From CAZWKQ01 sp964634005 (GTDB lineage: Bacteria > Bacteroidota > Bacteroidia > Bacteroidales > JACABE01), in assembly GCA_964634005.1 (NCBI GenBank), contig CAZWKQ010000013.1, positions 1 through 64,000 of the forward strand: a stretch of 64,000 nucleotides of DNA, read 5' to 3'. Made by a program: the position numbers and the translations under genes. The notes beneath the pieces are model-generated. The model saw only the letters and a program-made list of their open reading frames with translations. It was not told where the DNA came from and did not search any database. This document shows positions 25,874 through 34,703 of this stretch, piece after piece (position 1 is the first letter of the stretch; each line of letters starts with the position of its first letter).

Positions 25874-27778
25874 ATGAGCGATACTATTAAACACGAATGC
25901 GGTATAGCTTTAATTCGTCTTTTGAAACCCCTTGAATATTATTATTCCAAGTATAACAATTACTTATACGGATTGAACAAGTTGTATCTCCTAATGGAGA
26001 AGCAACACAACCGAGGTCAAGACGGAGCAGGTATTGCAGGAATTAAGTTCGACTTAAAACCCGGCAATCAATATATTGACGTTATACGTTCAAATTCAGA
26101 TAGTCCTTTAAAAGACATTTTTGCTCGGGTATATGGTGATATAATTAAAGTAAAAAAAGAACAACCGGAACTTTTGACTGACTTAAACTGGTTAAAACAA
26201 AATATTGGTTTTACGGGAGAATTGCTTTTAGGTCATTTAAGATACGGTACTTACGGAAAAAATAATCTCGAAAACATTCACCCTTTTATACGCGAAAACA
26301 ACTGGATGACAAGAAATCTTGCCATTGCCGGTAATTTTAACTTAACCAATGTTGACGAATTATTCAATAAATTAGTCAGATTGGGGCAACATCCAATAGG
26401 GACAAGCGATACAGTTACTATACTCGAAAAAATCGGTAAATTCCTTGACGATGAGAACGAAGAGCTATTTCAAAAATACAAATCTGAAGGGTTTTCAAAC
26501 AGAGAAATATCCGAACTTATAGCAAAAAATATAAATATCCAGAAAGTATTACAACGATCGGCCAAATATTGGGACGGTGGTTATGTAATTGCCGGCCTAT
26601 TAGGACATGGAGATGCTTTTGTAATGCGCGACCCTGTTGGTATTAGGCCTGCATTTTATTACAAAGACGATGAAGTTGTTGTTGTTACTTCTGAACGTCC
26701 TGCGATACAAACTGCATTTAACGTACCATTCAGCGAAATTAAACCAATTCAGCCCGGTCATGTTTTGATTATCAAAAAAGACGGGAATGTAGAACAATTA
26801 TTATTTAAACAGCCATCGACAACCCAAAAATCTTGTTCATTCGAAAGAATTTATTTTTCTCGAGGTACTGACGCTAAAATATATAAAGAACGTAAAGAAC
26901 TTGGCCGACTATTGACACCAACAGTTCTCAAGGCTGTTGATTATGACATAGAAAATACTGTTTTCTCTTATATACCTAATACTGCCTCAGTTGCATTCAG
27001 AGGATTGATAGAAGGATTGAACAAATTTTGTGAAGAAATTAAAAAAGAAAAAATTATTTCAATTCAGGGAAATATTACTTCTGAAAAACTTGATGAAATA
27101 TTTAAAATCACTCCGCGTATAGAAACAATTGCCGTTAAAGACATTAAATTACGCACTTTTATCACACAAGACAAACAAAGAGACGATTTAGTAGCTCATA
27201 TTTACGATGTAACTTACGGAGTTATAAGAGACGGAATCGATAATCTTGTAGTAGTGGACGACTCTATAGTAAGGGGAACTACTTTAAAACAAAGTATAAT
27301 AAGAATGCTCGACAGATTAGGACCCAAGAAAATAATAGTAGCTTCGTCTGCTCCGCAAATACGTTATCCCGACTGTTACGGAATTGATATGGCGAAACTC
27401 GGCGATTTTATTGCTTTTAAAGCAGCTATCGAATTACTTAAAGAAACAAAACAAACTCATATAATTAGCGACGTTTATAAAAAATCAAAAACTCAGGAAA
27501 ATTTTCCGAAAGAAGAAATTATTAACTATGTAAGAGAAATTTATAAACCATTTACCATAGATCAAATTTCGGAAAAGATAAGCCAACTTCTTACACCTAA
27601 TGATGTTAGGGCAAAAGTTCAAATAGTATTTCAAACTATTGAGGACCTTCACCAGGCATGTCCGGAAGATTTAGGCGATTGGTATTTTACGGGAAAATAT
27701 CCAACACCGGGAGGTAATAAAGTAGTTAATCAGTCTTTTATAAATTTTATTGAAGGCAAAAATGTCAGAGCTTACTAA
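25874..27778 (+). CDS. purF: Amidophosphoribosyltransferase, long Bacteroidota form
   Basis: PurF makes 5-phosphoribosylamine from PRPP and glutamine, the first step of purine synthesis. The N-terminal class II glutaminase has its nucleophile at Cys9 (HECGIALI), so an eight-residue propeptide must be removed. RGQDGAGIAG and GHLRYGTYGKNNLENIHPF follow. The phosphoribosyltransferase domain carries the PRPP motif VVVDDSIVRGTT near residue 461. At 634 residues it is about 130-180 longer than the usual enzyme. The extra sequence lies between the domains (about residues 340-420) and at the C-terminus. Bacteroidota often have such a long form beside a canonical copy, so a paralogue with altered regulation is possible. 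Confidence 0.88.
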   Translation: MSDTIKHECGIALIRLLKPLEYYYSKYNNYLYGLNKLYLLMEKQHNRGQDGAGIAGIKFDLKPGNQYIDVIRSNSDSPLKDIFARVYGDIIKVKKEQPELLTDLNWLKQNIGFTGELLLGHLRYGTYGKNNLENIHPFIRENNWMTRNLAIAGNFNLTNVDELFNKLVRLGQHPIGTSDTVTILEKIGKFLDDENEELFQKYKSEGFSNREISELIAKNINIQKVLQRSAKYWDGGYVIAGLLGHGDAFVMRDPVGIRPAFYYKDDEVVVVTSERPAIQTAFNVPFSEIKPIQPGHVLIIKKDGNVEQLLFKQPSTTQKSCSFERIYFSRGTDAKIYKERKELGRLLTPTVLKAVDYDIENTVFSYIPNTASVAFRGLIEGLNKFCEEIKKEKIISIQGNITSEKLDEIFKITPRIETIAVKDIKLRTFITQDKQRDDLVAHIYDVTYGVIRDGIDNLVVVDDSIVRGTTLKQSIIRMLDRLGPKKIIVASSAPQIRYPDCYGIDMAKLGDFIAFKAAIELLKETKQTHIISDVYKKSKTQENFPKEEIINYVREIYKPFTIDQISEKISQLLTPNDVRAKVQIVFQTIEDLHQACPEDLGDWYFTGKYPTPGGNKVVNQSFINFIEGKNVRAY

Positions 27779-27786
27779 TTACCTCA

Positions 27787-27811
27787 AAAAAATCGAAATA
27801 TCAGATTTTTT
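27787..27811. terminator. Weak AT-rich bidirectional terminator
   Basis: An eight-bp stem (27787-27794 with 27804-27811, AAAAAATC/GATTTTTT) encloses a 9-base loop between the convergent purF and lipoprotein genes. With only one G-C pair, function is uncertain. Confidence 0.35.
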
Positions 27812-27836
27812 AATTTAAAATCAATAAATTGAAAAA

Positions 27837-28169
27837 TTAGTTTTTAAGCTTTCTGACATTAGATACTTCTGCAGGCATTCCTTCGTTACACCCTTCGGGT
27901 TGTTTTATTTTTAACGGTAAAAAATCGAATGATATTTTAAGATTATTTTTATCGAATTTTTTCTCTAAACCATTTACAGGTATTAAAGTCTGAATAATAT
28001 TATTGTCTTTCCCTAAAACAAAAATTACAGTTTTACAGCCACTATTACTATATTTATGAGACACTATCCCTTTACTTTTTCCGACAATAATAGAAGTTGC
28101 CGAAGTATCTTCTGAACTTCGGCAACTTAAAACAATTACAGATATAACAATTAATAACAGGTATTTCAT
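27837..28169 (-). CDS. Small putative lipoprotein
   Basis: The 110-residue protein has the lipoprotein signal MKYLLLIVISVIVLSC and lipidation at Cys16 (lipobox VLSC). The mature part is beta-rich (GCKTVIFVLGKDNNIIQTLIPV) with two further Cys residues (one near residue 46 in GCKT, one near 97 in EGCNEG) that could form a disulfide. No domain is recognised. It follows the T9SS cargo gene by 9 bases and is probably co-transcribed with it. Confidence 0.7.
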   Translation of the reverse strand: MKYLLLIVISVIVLSCRSSEDTSATSIIVGKSKGIVSHKYSNSGCKTVIFVLGKDNNIIQTLIPVNGLEKKFDKNNLKISFDFLPLKIKQPEGCNEGMPAEVSNVRKLKN

Positions 28170-28178
28170 CGTATAACA

Positions 28179-30023
28179 TTAATTTACAAGAACTTTTGCA
28201 ACTTTCTGAAAGCTTGTATTATTATAACCAATACGAACAAGATATGTTCCTTTCTTGAGATATTGAGCATTAAAATAGGTTGATAATGTATTATTTACAA
28301 CATTTATTATCTTGCCTTCAATTAATTTTCCGCTAATATCGAATAAATCAACATTTATTTCCTTATTATAAGGCAATGAGTTAGCATTAATATTAATTTC
28401 ATTTCCATTGAAATAAACATTCAGTTGTTCTTTCTCTTTTAAATTGTCAGAGATTGAAACATTATTTGCAGGTAGCCTGAAAGAAAAAATTCTGGTGGCA
28501 GGTTGTCCGTTTTTTATATATTCTCCAGTATGCCAAAACAAAGTACCATCAACGGGGTCTAATGCAGTATGAGAATAATCGCCGAATCTATTATTAGATG
28601 TTTGAGATGAATTTCCCTCTACTACAGTAACTTCAGCAAATGTCATCTCATTTAAAGGATCATTTGCTAATCTTCCTGTATATCTTATACTTGGGTAAAC
28701 ACTAACTGCATCAGAAACAGAGTAAGCCAGGCTTATCGAGCCATTGTCGTCCATTGCAATACTTCCAACCCATCTATTAAGTTCATCAGGGGCATAAGTA
28801 CTTTGCTGATAAATGCTCCACTCGCCTGTTGTGGTATTTTGACGCAATTCATACCATCTTATACTTCTTTGACCTGTTGTAGTATTGACTTTAACTCCTT
28901 TATTTAAAACTACTGTATTGTAACCTGTCCATCTTCTGTATTGGGCTCTGAAAGTAAAAACCCCACCTATTCCGTCGAGTTTTTGTGAAGTTCCGGGTTG
29001 AGAAATATCGTTCCAATTTTGGTCGTAGGAACCATCAAATGCTTGTGTAGGTAATTGTGCTACTAAATCAATTGTTGCAGTTGGTGTGGCACCCCAATCA
29101 ACCGACATTTCAAAAACGTTAATTCTGTCGGAAAAAGTAGTTCCCCAGCCATCGTCTTCATAAGAAAATATTGGACAAGGAGTCCCTGCCGGAGGCAATT
29201 GTCCATCGGCATCAGCCGGTAAAGGACAAAAGAAACCCGTAGATTTCGGTGGTGTAAAGGTTTTATAAATTGATCTTGATGTTGATACACCGGCCAACAT
29301 CGAATCTCTTTCAAAAACAAATACTTTCTGCGAAGTTTGATTAGAAGTCATATAATATCCATCAGACCAGATAGAAAATTTTTGATAATCAGGGAATTGA
29401 GGAGATGTAAATTGATAGGTGTAATATTGTCCGGTTGGGTCATTTGTAACTGAAACTGCAAATAAAACTCTTTTTCCGAATACTTTAAACTCAGTTATAA
29501 TCCAACGATCAGCGTATTTATCGTATAATACAATAGGGTCGCCATCGTTTGAGCCAAATAATAACGAGCCTAAGGTAAATGGACCTCCACCGGTAACATT
29601 TCCTCCTGTTTTTGTAAATATTTGATATGACGAATTAACTGCCTGAACATAATAATCAGTTCCTGCAGCACCGGTAGGATCGGGAGGTGTGGCTAATCCC
29701 GAGAGACCATCCCAACTATCTATTATTCCTTGAGATTGGCGAGTTCCCATTTTCTTCTGAACTGCCGGATCTTCTACCAATGGTAAGGCATTTGAGTTTT
29801 TCTTGGCAAAATACGGAATACGGTTTTTCCTGTCCTCAGATTCTTTCTTAAATTCTTTTATCAATTCCTTATAAGCAGGTAATGAATCTGCTATTTCCTG
29901 CAATCTTTTTGTGATTTTAAAATCTGAACACACAATAACCTCAACCTTATTATCAGATTTTTGGGCAAAACTTATTTTCAAAAATGAAGCTAATACTAAA
30001 ATTGTTATAAAAACTTTGTTCAT
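28179..30023 (-). CDS. Secreted protein with T9SS type A sorting domain
   Basis: From the ATG at 30023 the protein has 614 residues, beginning with a signal peptide MNKVFITILVLASFLKISFA. An ORF start 11 codons upstream would put a basic extension before it. The body has aromatic and Asp/Gly-rich beta motifs (DSWDGLSGLATPPDPTGAAG, VLYDKYADRWIITEF, NRFGDYSHTALDPVDGTLFW) suggesting a beta-propeller or lectin-like exoprotein. The last about 80 residues form the type A C-terminal domain, with LNVYFNGNEI, VDLFDISGKLIEGK and LKKGTYLVRIGYNN before a short KVLVN end. It should cross the outer membrane by type IX secretion. The activity is unknown. Confidence 0.85.
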   Translation of the reverse strand: MNKVFITILVLASFLKISFAQKSDNKVEVIVCSDFKITKRLQEIADSLPAYKELIKEFKKESEDRKNRIPYFAKKNSNALPLVEDPAVQKKMGTRQSQGIIDSWDGLSGLATPPDPTGAAGTDYYVQAVNSSYQIFTKTGGNVTGGGPFTLGSLLFGSNDGDPIVLYDKYADRWIITEFKVFGKRVLFAVSVTNDPTGQYYTYQFTSPQFPDYQKFSIWSDGYYMTSNQTSQKVFVFERDSMLAGVSTSRSIYKTFTPPKSTGFFCPLPADADGQLPPAGTPCPIFSYEDDGWGTTFSDRINVFEMSVDWGATPTATIDLVAQLPTQAFDGSYDQNWNDISQPGTSQKLDGIGGVFTFRAQYRRWTGYNTVVLNKGVKVNTTTGQRSIRWYELRQNTTTGEWSIYQQSTYAPDELNRWVGSIAMDDNGSISLAYSVSDAVSVYPSIRYTGRLANDPLNEMTFAEVTVVEGNSSQTSNNRFGDYSHTALDPVDGTLFWHTGEYIKNGQPATRIFSFRLPANNVSISDNLKEKEQLNVYFNGNEININANSLPYNKEINVDLFDISGKLIEGKIINVVNNTLSTYFNAQYLKKGTYLVRIGYNNTSFQKVAKVLVN

Positions 30024-30159
30024 CTGTTTGATAATTTTTTTTACAATATTAAACAAATGATTTTACTTAAAAGTTATAATATTTCAGATTTAAATTATAA
30101 AATTTAATTATTCTCTATATAATTTAATTGATAATAAGTCTTTTAAATATTGTAATGTA

Positions 30160-30211
30160 GCAAAAAATGGTTGGTAAAATATGACCCAAAACCTTATTAG
30201 TAAACGGTTTT
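30160..30211 (+). repeat. Dispersed intergenic repeat, copy B
   Basis: Bases 30160-30182 are the exact reverse complement of 24-46. The next 20-odd bases match copy A at about three quarters of positions. The element ends with an inverted pair AAAACC (30188-30193) and GGTTTT (30206-30211) around a 12-base loop. It lies 22 bases beyond the stop of the last efflux permease gene and about 140 bases upstream of the T9SS gene. The rest of this 209-base gap is AT-rich without other visible structure. Confidence 0.6.
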
Positions 30212-30232
30212 AAGTGAATAAATTCAAAATTA

Positions 30233-31342
30233 TCAATTTGTCTTTTTAAACATCTTTATTGCAAAAGAAATTGATATTATAGCATATATCAATAAAGAAA
30301 CGAATTCGGGTAATATATCTTTAAATCCTGAGCCTTTGAGTATAACCATACGCATTACTTTTATAAAATATGCAATTGGATTTATTATATTAATGTTTTT
30401 AGCCCATTCAGGCATACTTTCTACCGGAGTAAAAAGCCCGCTCATTAAAATAAATATTACCATAAAAAACCATGAAATAAACATAGCTTGTTGCTGAGTA
30501 TTTGTAATTGTAGATATTAGTATTCCCAAACCTAAAACAGCAATAATATATACGGCTGCTACTACAAAAATTATTGCTAAATTTCCTAATATCGGCAATG
30601 AAAAAACCAATTTGGCAAATAATAATCCAAAAAACAATTCAAACATCGCAATTATCCAGAAAGGAATTATTTTTCCGATTATAAATTGATACTTGTGAAT
30701 TGGAGTAACTGTTATTTGTTCAATTGTACCTAATTCTTTTTCTCTAACAACATTCATTGATGAAAGGAATAGCCCGATTAAAGTTACCAGAAGCACTAAT
30801 ATTCCCGGTATCATATAAGTTTTGTAATCTAACTGTGGGTTATACCAAAATGAAGTAACTGTATTAATCGGCATATCGAAATTTTTACCGTATTTTTCAA
30901 TGATGATATTTCTGTTAAAATCTCTTATTATGGCACTCGAATAAGCAAAAATAAGGCCGGCAGCACTTCCATTTATAGCATTAATAACCAATTGCAGTTT
31001 CACTTCGTCGTTATTTACAATTTTCTTTTCAAAATTTTCGGGAATATTCAAAATAACATCGGCTTTATTTACTTTTAAGTTATCTTCCGCCAAATTGTAT
31101 GAATCGGTATAATCAACTATTTTAAAAAATTTGCTGCCCTTATATTTGCTTATCAAATCTCTCGAAAACGGACTTTTATCCATATCAACAATATGAATTT
31201 TGATATTCTTCATTTCAAATGTAGCAGCATACGATAGTATAAAAAGTTGTATTACAGGAACAATAAATATAATTGGCAACATAGTTTTATTTCTAAAAAC
31301 CTGTTTAAACTCTTTTTGAATAATAAAAAAAATAGTTCTCAT
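30233..31342 (-). CDS. ABC-2 type permease of the efflux operon (second)
   Basis: The 369-residue protein has the YbhS/YbhR layout: one N-terminal transmembrane helix (residues 22-40), an extracytoplasmic domain of about 130 residues, then five helices from residue 175. A conserved cytoplasmic segment VVREKELGTIEQITVTPI sits after the second helix and probably contacts the ATPase. It is last in the eight-gene minus-strand operon and 7 bases after its paralogue, with which it likely forms a heterodimeric channel. Confidence 0.9.
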   Translation of the reverse strand: MRTIFFIIQKEFKQVFRNKTMLPIIFIVPVIQLFILSYAATFEMKNIKIHIVDMDKSPFSRDLISKYKGSKFFKIVDYTDSYNLAEDNLKVNKADVILNIPENFEKKIVNNDEVKLQLVINAINGSAAGLIFAYSSAIIRDFNRNIIIEKYGKNFDMPINTVTSFWYNPQLDYKTYMIPGILVLLVTLIGLFLSSMNVVREKELGTIEQITVTPIHKYQFIIGKIIPFWIIAMFELFFGLLFAKLVFSLPILGNLAIIFVVAAVYIIAVLGLGILISTITNTQQQAMFISWFFMVIFILMSGLFTPVESMPEWAKNINIINPIAYFIKVMRMVILKGSGFKDILPEFVSLLIYAIISISFAIKMFKKTN

Positions 31343-31349
31343 CCTGATT

Positions 31350-32456
31350 TTAAATTAACCTGATTTTAAACTTTTTAATGCTTAATCCTATGAAAATTAT
31401 TGTCATTATAAGAATTACGAGGGTTTCTTTCCATATATAATTCAAACCTATGCCCTTAAGCATAATGTTTTTTATAATAATAATAAACCATTTAGGCGGC
31501 ACGATATTACTGAGGATTTGAAGTGGCAAGGGCATATTTTCTATCGGAAAAATAAAACCGGACAGTAAAATAGTAGGTAACATAAGTGCAAACATCGAAA
31601 TCATCATTGCAGTTTGTTGGGTAGTTGATATTGTTGATATTAATATTCCAAGAGATAAAGCCATCAAAATAAATAACAAACATTCGCCCAGTAAAAGGAA
31701 AATACTCCCTTGAACCGGCATTCCAAAAACGGTAAAACCTAAAACTAAGATTATTAATGCAATTACAAAAGAAATTAAAATATAAGGAACGACCTTCCCG
31801 ACTACAATTTGTAAAGGTCTTAAAGGTGAAACAAGCAGAACCTCCATAGTTCCCAACTCTTTTTCGCGAGTGATTGAAATAGAAGTCATCATTGCAGATA
31901 TTAGCATTAGAAGTACAGTAATGGTACCGGGAACAAACATAAATACCCCTTTTAACTCCTCATTATACAGCATTTTGACTTCTGTTTTTATTTGCATGGG
32001 AATATTCTTTTTATTAATTATCTCTTGTTGATAATCATTGATAATATTTGAAGTATAAACCGAAATTAAATTTGCCGTATTGGGGTCGGAAGCATCTGCA
32101 ATTATTTGAATATTTGCTTTTTTATCTTTTTCGAGTTTTCTCGAGAAATTGTCTTCAAAAACTATTACCTCTTTTATGTGACCTTTTTTAAAACTTTTTT
32201 CAATTTCCGAATAATCGAATAAGTTTTCTTCAATTTTAAAATAACCCGACGATTTAATTTTATTAGTTATCTTAATTGTAGCTTCATCTTTAGAATTGTC
32301 TAAAACAGCAATTTTTACATCTTTTATTTCATTGGTAATTGCAAATCCGAAGAGTAAAATCTGTACGAATGGCATTCCGAACAAGATTATCATAGTCCTG
32401 TAATCTCTGAATATATGATAGAATTCTTTAGTTACAAATCCGATAAACCTTTTCAT
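31350..32456 (-). CDS. ABC-2 type permease of the efflux operon (first)
   Basis: The 368-residue paralogue of the following gene has the same topology: an N-terminal helix near residues 22-40, a soluble loop domain to about residue 170, then five helices. The corresponding coupling segment reads ITREKELGTMEVLLVSPLRPLQI. The extracytoplasmic domain (VAVLDNSKDEATIKI, QIIADASDPNTANL) is the type that contacts the membrane fusion protein in MacB-unlike, YbhG-type pumps. It lies 28 bases after the second ATPase gene. Confidence 0.9.
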   Translation of the reverse strand: MKRFIGFVTKEFYHIFRDYRTMIILFGMPFVQILLFGFAITNEIKDVKIAVLDNSKDEATIKITNKIKSSGYFKIEENLFDYSEIEKSFKKGHIKEVIVFEDNFSRKLEKDKKANIQIIADASDPNTANLISVYTSNIINDYQQEIINKKNIPMQIKTEVKMLYNEELKGVFMFVPGTITVLLMLISAMMTSISITREKELGTMEVLLVSPLRPLQIVVGKVVPYILISFVIALIILVLGFTVFGMPVQGSIFLLLGECLLFILMALSLGILISTISTTQQTAMMISMFALMLPTILLSGFIFPIENMPLPLQILSNIVPPKWFIIIIKNIMLKGIGLNYIWKETLVILIMTIIFIGLSIKKFKIRLI

Positions 32457-32484
32457 TTTTTAAAATATTATGAACCTAAAATTA

Positions 32485-33231
32485 TCAACCATTATTTCTT
32501 GCAAGCTTGATGAAAACATCCTCCAAATTTTTTGCATTGTACTTATTCATAAGATTTTTTGGGGTATCTAAAGCTACTATCTTTCCATCAACCATAATCG
32601 ATACCCTGTTGCAATATTCAGCTTCATCCATATAATGAGTGGTAACAAAAACAGTAGTTCCTTGATTGGCAGCCTCATAAATAAGGTTCCAAAACTGCCG
32701 CCTTGTTAAAGGATCTACTCCGCCTGTAGGTTCGTCCAAAAAAACCAACTCGGGTTTATGAATTATAGCTATGGAAAATGCCAACTTTTGCCTCCATCCT
32801 AAAGGTAATTCACTGACTAAACTATTTTTAATGTTTTGTAATTCGAGTTTTTGAATAAGATTATCAGACATTTCGGAGATTTCTTTTTTTGATAATCCAT
32901 ATATGCCTGCATAAAATTTAATATTTTCCAAAATAGTCAAATCATTATAAAGAGAAAACTTCTGGCTCATGTATCCAATTTTTCTTTTTATTTTATCTGT
33001 ATCATTATAAACATTATATCCTGCAATATTTACTTCACCTGAGGTAGGGTTCGACAAACCGCATAAAATTTTAATTGCCGTAGTTTTCCCTGCACCATTT
33101 GCCCCTAAAAATCCGAAAATTTCACCCTTGTAAACATCAAAATTTAATTTGTCATTTGCAACGAAATTCCCGAATTTCTTGACTAAATCTTTGACTGTGA
33201 TTACTTTTATTAAATTTTCATCTCCATTCAT
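32485..33231 (-). CDS. ABC transporter ATPase, second nucleotide-binding subunit
   Basis: The 248-residue nucleotide-binding protein has Walker A GANGAGKTT near residue 45, a Q-loop at YMSQKFSLYNDLT, and Walker B LVFLDEPTGGVDPLTRRQFW with the switch His in VTTHYMDEAE. The signature motif is degenerate: ELPLGWRQKLAF replaces LSGGQ. The same replacement is typical of the second ATPase half of YbhF-type fused proteins, which supports a two-ATPase partnership with the preceding gene. Confidence 0.92.
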   Translation of the reverse strand: MNGDENLIKVITVKDLVKKFGNFVANDKLNFDVYKGEIFGFLGANGAGKTTAIKILCGLSNPTSGEVNIAGYNVYNDTDKIKRKIGYMSQKFSLYNDLTILENIKFYAGIYGLSKKEISEMSDNLIQKLELQNIKNSLVSELPLGWRQKLAFSIAIIHKPELVFLDEPTGGVDPLTRRQFWNLIYEAANQGTTVFVTTHYMDEAEYCNRVSIMVDGKIVALDTPKNLMNKYNAKNLEDVFIKLARNNG

Positions 33232-33257
33232 TTTGTATTTTTTTGTTAGATAACAAC

Positions 33258-34202
33258 TTACTTTTTCGACATAAGTTTTATAAAAACATCTTCAATATTT
33301 GGTGTGATAATTTGTATATCAACATCATTAGCGCTATTACTTTTTAAAAAACTCAACAAAAAATCATTATTTTCATTTTTTAAAGTTAGATGAATGTTTT
33401 GACCTGACAGATAAGCATTTAAAGTATTATCCCAATTTTGCAATAAGGTTAATAACTCATACATATTATTTGATTTTAGAGCAAACAGCTTATTATCAAA
33501 TAACTTTAGAATATTTTCAGGGGTATTTATGGTCATAATTCTTCCTTCTTGAATTAAAGCCACCCTGTCGCAAAGCACAGCCTCGTCCATATAAGGAGTA
33601 GAAACCACAATAGTTATTCCTTTACTTTTGATAGTTTTAAGAATTTCCCAAAATTCTTTTCGCGAAACAGCATCAACTCCTGTTGTAGGTTCGTCGAGAA
33701 TCAGCAGCTTGGGTTTATGAATCAATGCACACGATAGAGCCAGTTTTTGTTTCATTCCGCCCGACAACTTACCCGCCAATCGATTTTTAAAAGGTTCTAT
33801 TTGAATATATATGTCTTTAATAATCTCATAATTCTCTTCCAAAGTAGTACCAAAAATGGTAGCAAAAAAGTTAATGTTTTCTTTTACCGTTAAATCATGA
33901 TATAAAGAGAACTGCCCGGGCATATAGCCGATAATTTTTCTTAGTTTCTTGAAATCATTGATTATATCATTTTCAAATATTTTTACTTTGCCTGAGTCGG
34001 GAATTAATAATGTTGCTAAAATCCTGAACAAAGAGGTCTTCCCTGCTCCGTCAGGCCCTATAAATCCGAATAATTCGTTTTTTTCAACATCGAAAGTCAA
34101 ATCTTTCAATGCCTCTAAATTACCATAATTTTTGAAAAGATTTTTTACGGAAATTGAATTCCCTGAACCTGACATATTTGTTTTTTCTATATTATTTTGC
34201 AT
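33258..34202 (-). CDS. ABC transporter ATPase, first nucleotide-binding subunit
   Basis: The start ATG at 34202 gives 314 residues. A TTG at 34220 would overlap the DUF2147 stop, and a further ATG exists at 34175. Walker A is GPDGAGKTS, the signature is canonical (LSGGMKQKLAL), and Walker B is LLILDEPTTGVDAVSRKEFW. The switch His position reads VVSTPYMDEA, with Pro in place of His. A C-terminal extension of about 70 residues follows the ATPase core. In E. coli YbhF both ATPase halves are one polypeptide. Here they are separate genes. Confidence 0.92.
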   Translation of the reverse strand: MQNNIEKTNMSGSGNSISVKNLFKNYGNLEALKDLTFDVEKNELFGFIGPDGAGKTSLFRILATLLIPDSGKVKIFENDIINDFKKLRKIIGYMPGQFSLYHDLTVKENINFFATIFGTTLEENYEIIKDIYIQIEPFKNRLAGKLSGGMKQKLALSCALIHKPKLLILDEPTTGVDAVSRKEFWEILKTIKSKGITIVVSTPYMDEAVLCDRVALIQEGRIMTINTPENILKLFDNKLFALKSNNMYELLTLLQNWDNTLNAYLSGQNIHLTLKNENNDFLLSFLKSNSANDVDIQIITPNIEDVFIKLMSKK

Positions 34203-34216
34203 TTTAAACTTTGCTA

Positions 34217-34672
34217 TCAATTAGTTCTGCTCCAATAAGTTGTTCTGCCCAATCCCATCCACGATTTTCCGATATATCCTCTAACCTTTATTTTGTTATT
34301 GCTCTCAAAGTTTATGTAACAATTATATGTTTTCCCCGATTTTGCATCGTATATTGTGCCATCTTCCCATTGACTGCTTCCGTCGAATATAAAGCCACTT
34401 ACAATAATCAATCCTAAAATAGGCCTACTTTTTAGTTTAGGGTCAGGATTGTGCTTATCGGTTTTTGGGTTACCGGTTTCCTTGTCATACGGGTCTTTCA
34501 ACCAGATAATTTTACCGTAATACTTTTCCCCGACTTTAAATATTTCAACTTTTGCTTCACCGTTTTCCGTTAGCCATTTCCCAATAATTTCATCACTTTT
34601 CCTATTCTGAGAAAAAGATAAATTACTGATTATTAAACTTATAAATACAACTAAAAAACTATATTTTTTCAT
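34217..34672 (-). CDS. DUF2147-domain secreted protein
   Basis: The 151-residue protein has a signal peptide (MKKYSFLVVFISLIISNLSFSQ). DUF2147 follows, starting IIGKWLTENGEAKVEIFKVG, with the KYYGKIIWLKDP core and the C-terminal GYIGKSWMGLGRTTYW. The domain is a small periplasmic beta-barrel of lipocalin-like appearance with no known activity. It sits inside the efflux operon between the adaptor and first ATPase genes, an unusual position that suggests an accessory or substrate-handling role. Confidence 0.88.
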   Translation of the reverse strand: MKKYSFLVVFISLIISNLSFSQNRKSDEIIGKWLTENGEAKVEIFKVGEKYYGKIIWLKDPYDKETGNPKTDKHNPDPKLKSRPILGLIIVSGFIFDGSSQWEDGTIYDAKSGKTYNCYINFESNNKIKVRGYIGKSWMGLGRTTYWSRTN

Positions 34673-34703
34673 AAAAAACTATTTTAAATGCTTAACAATA
34701 TTT

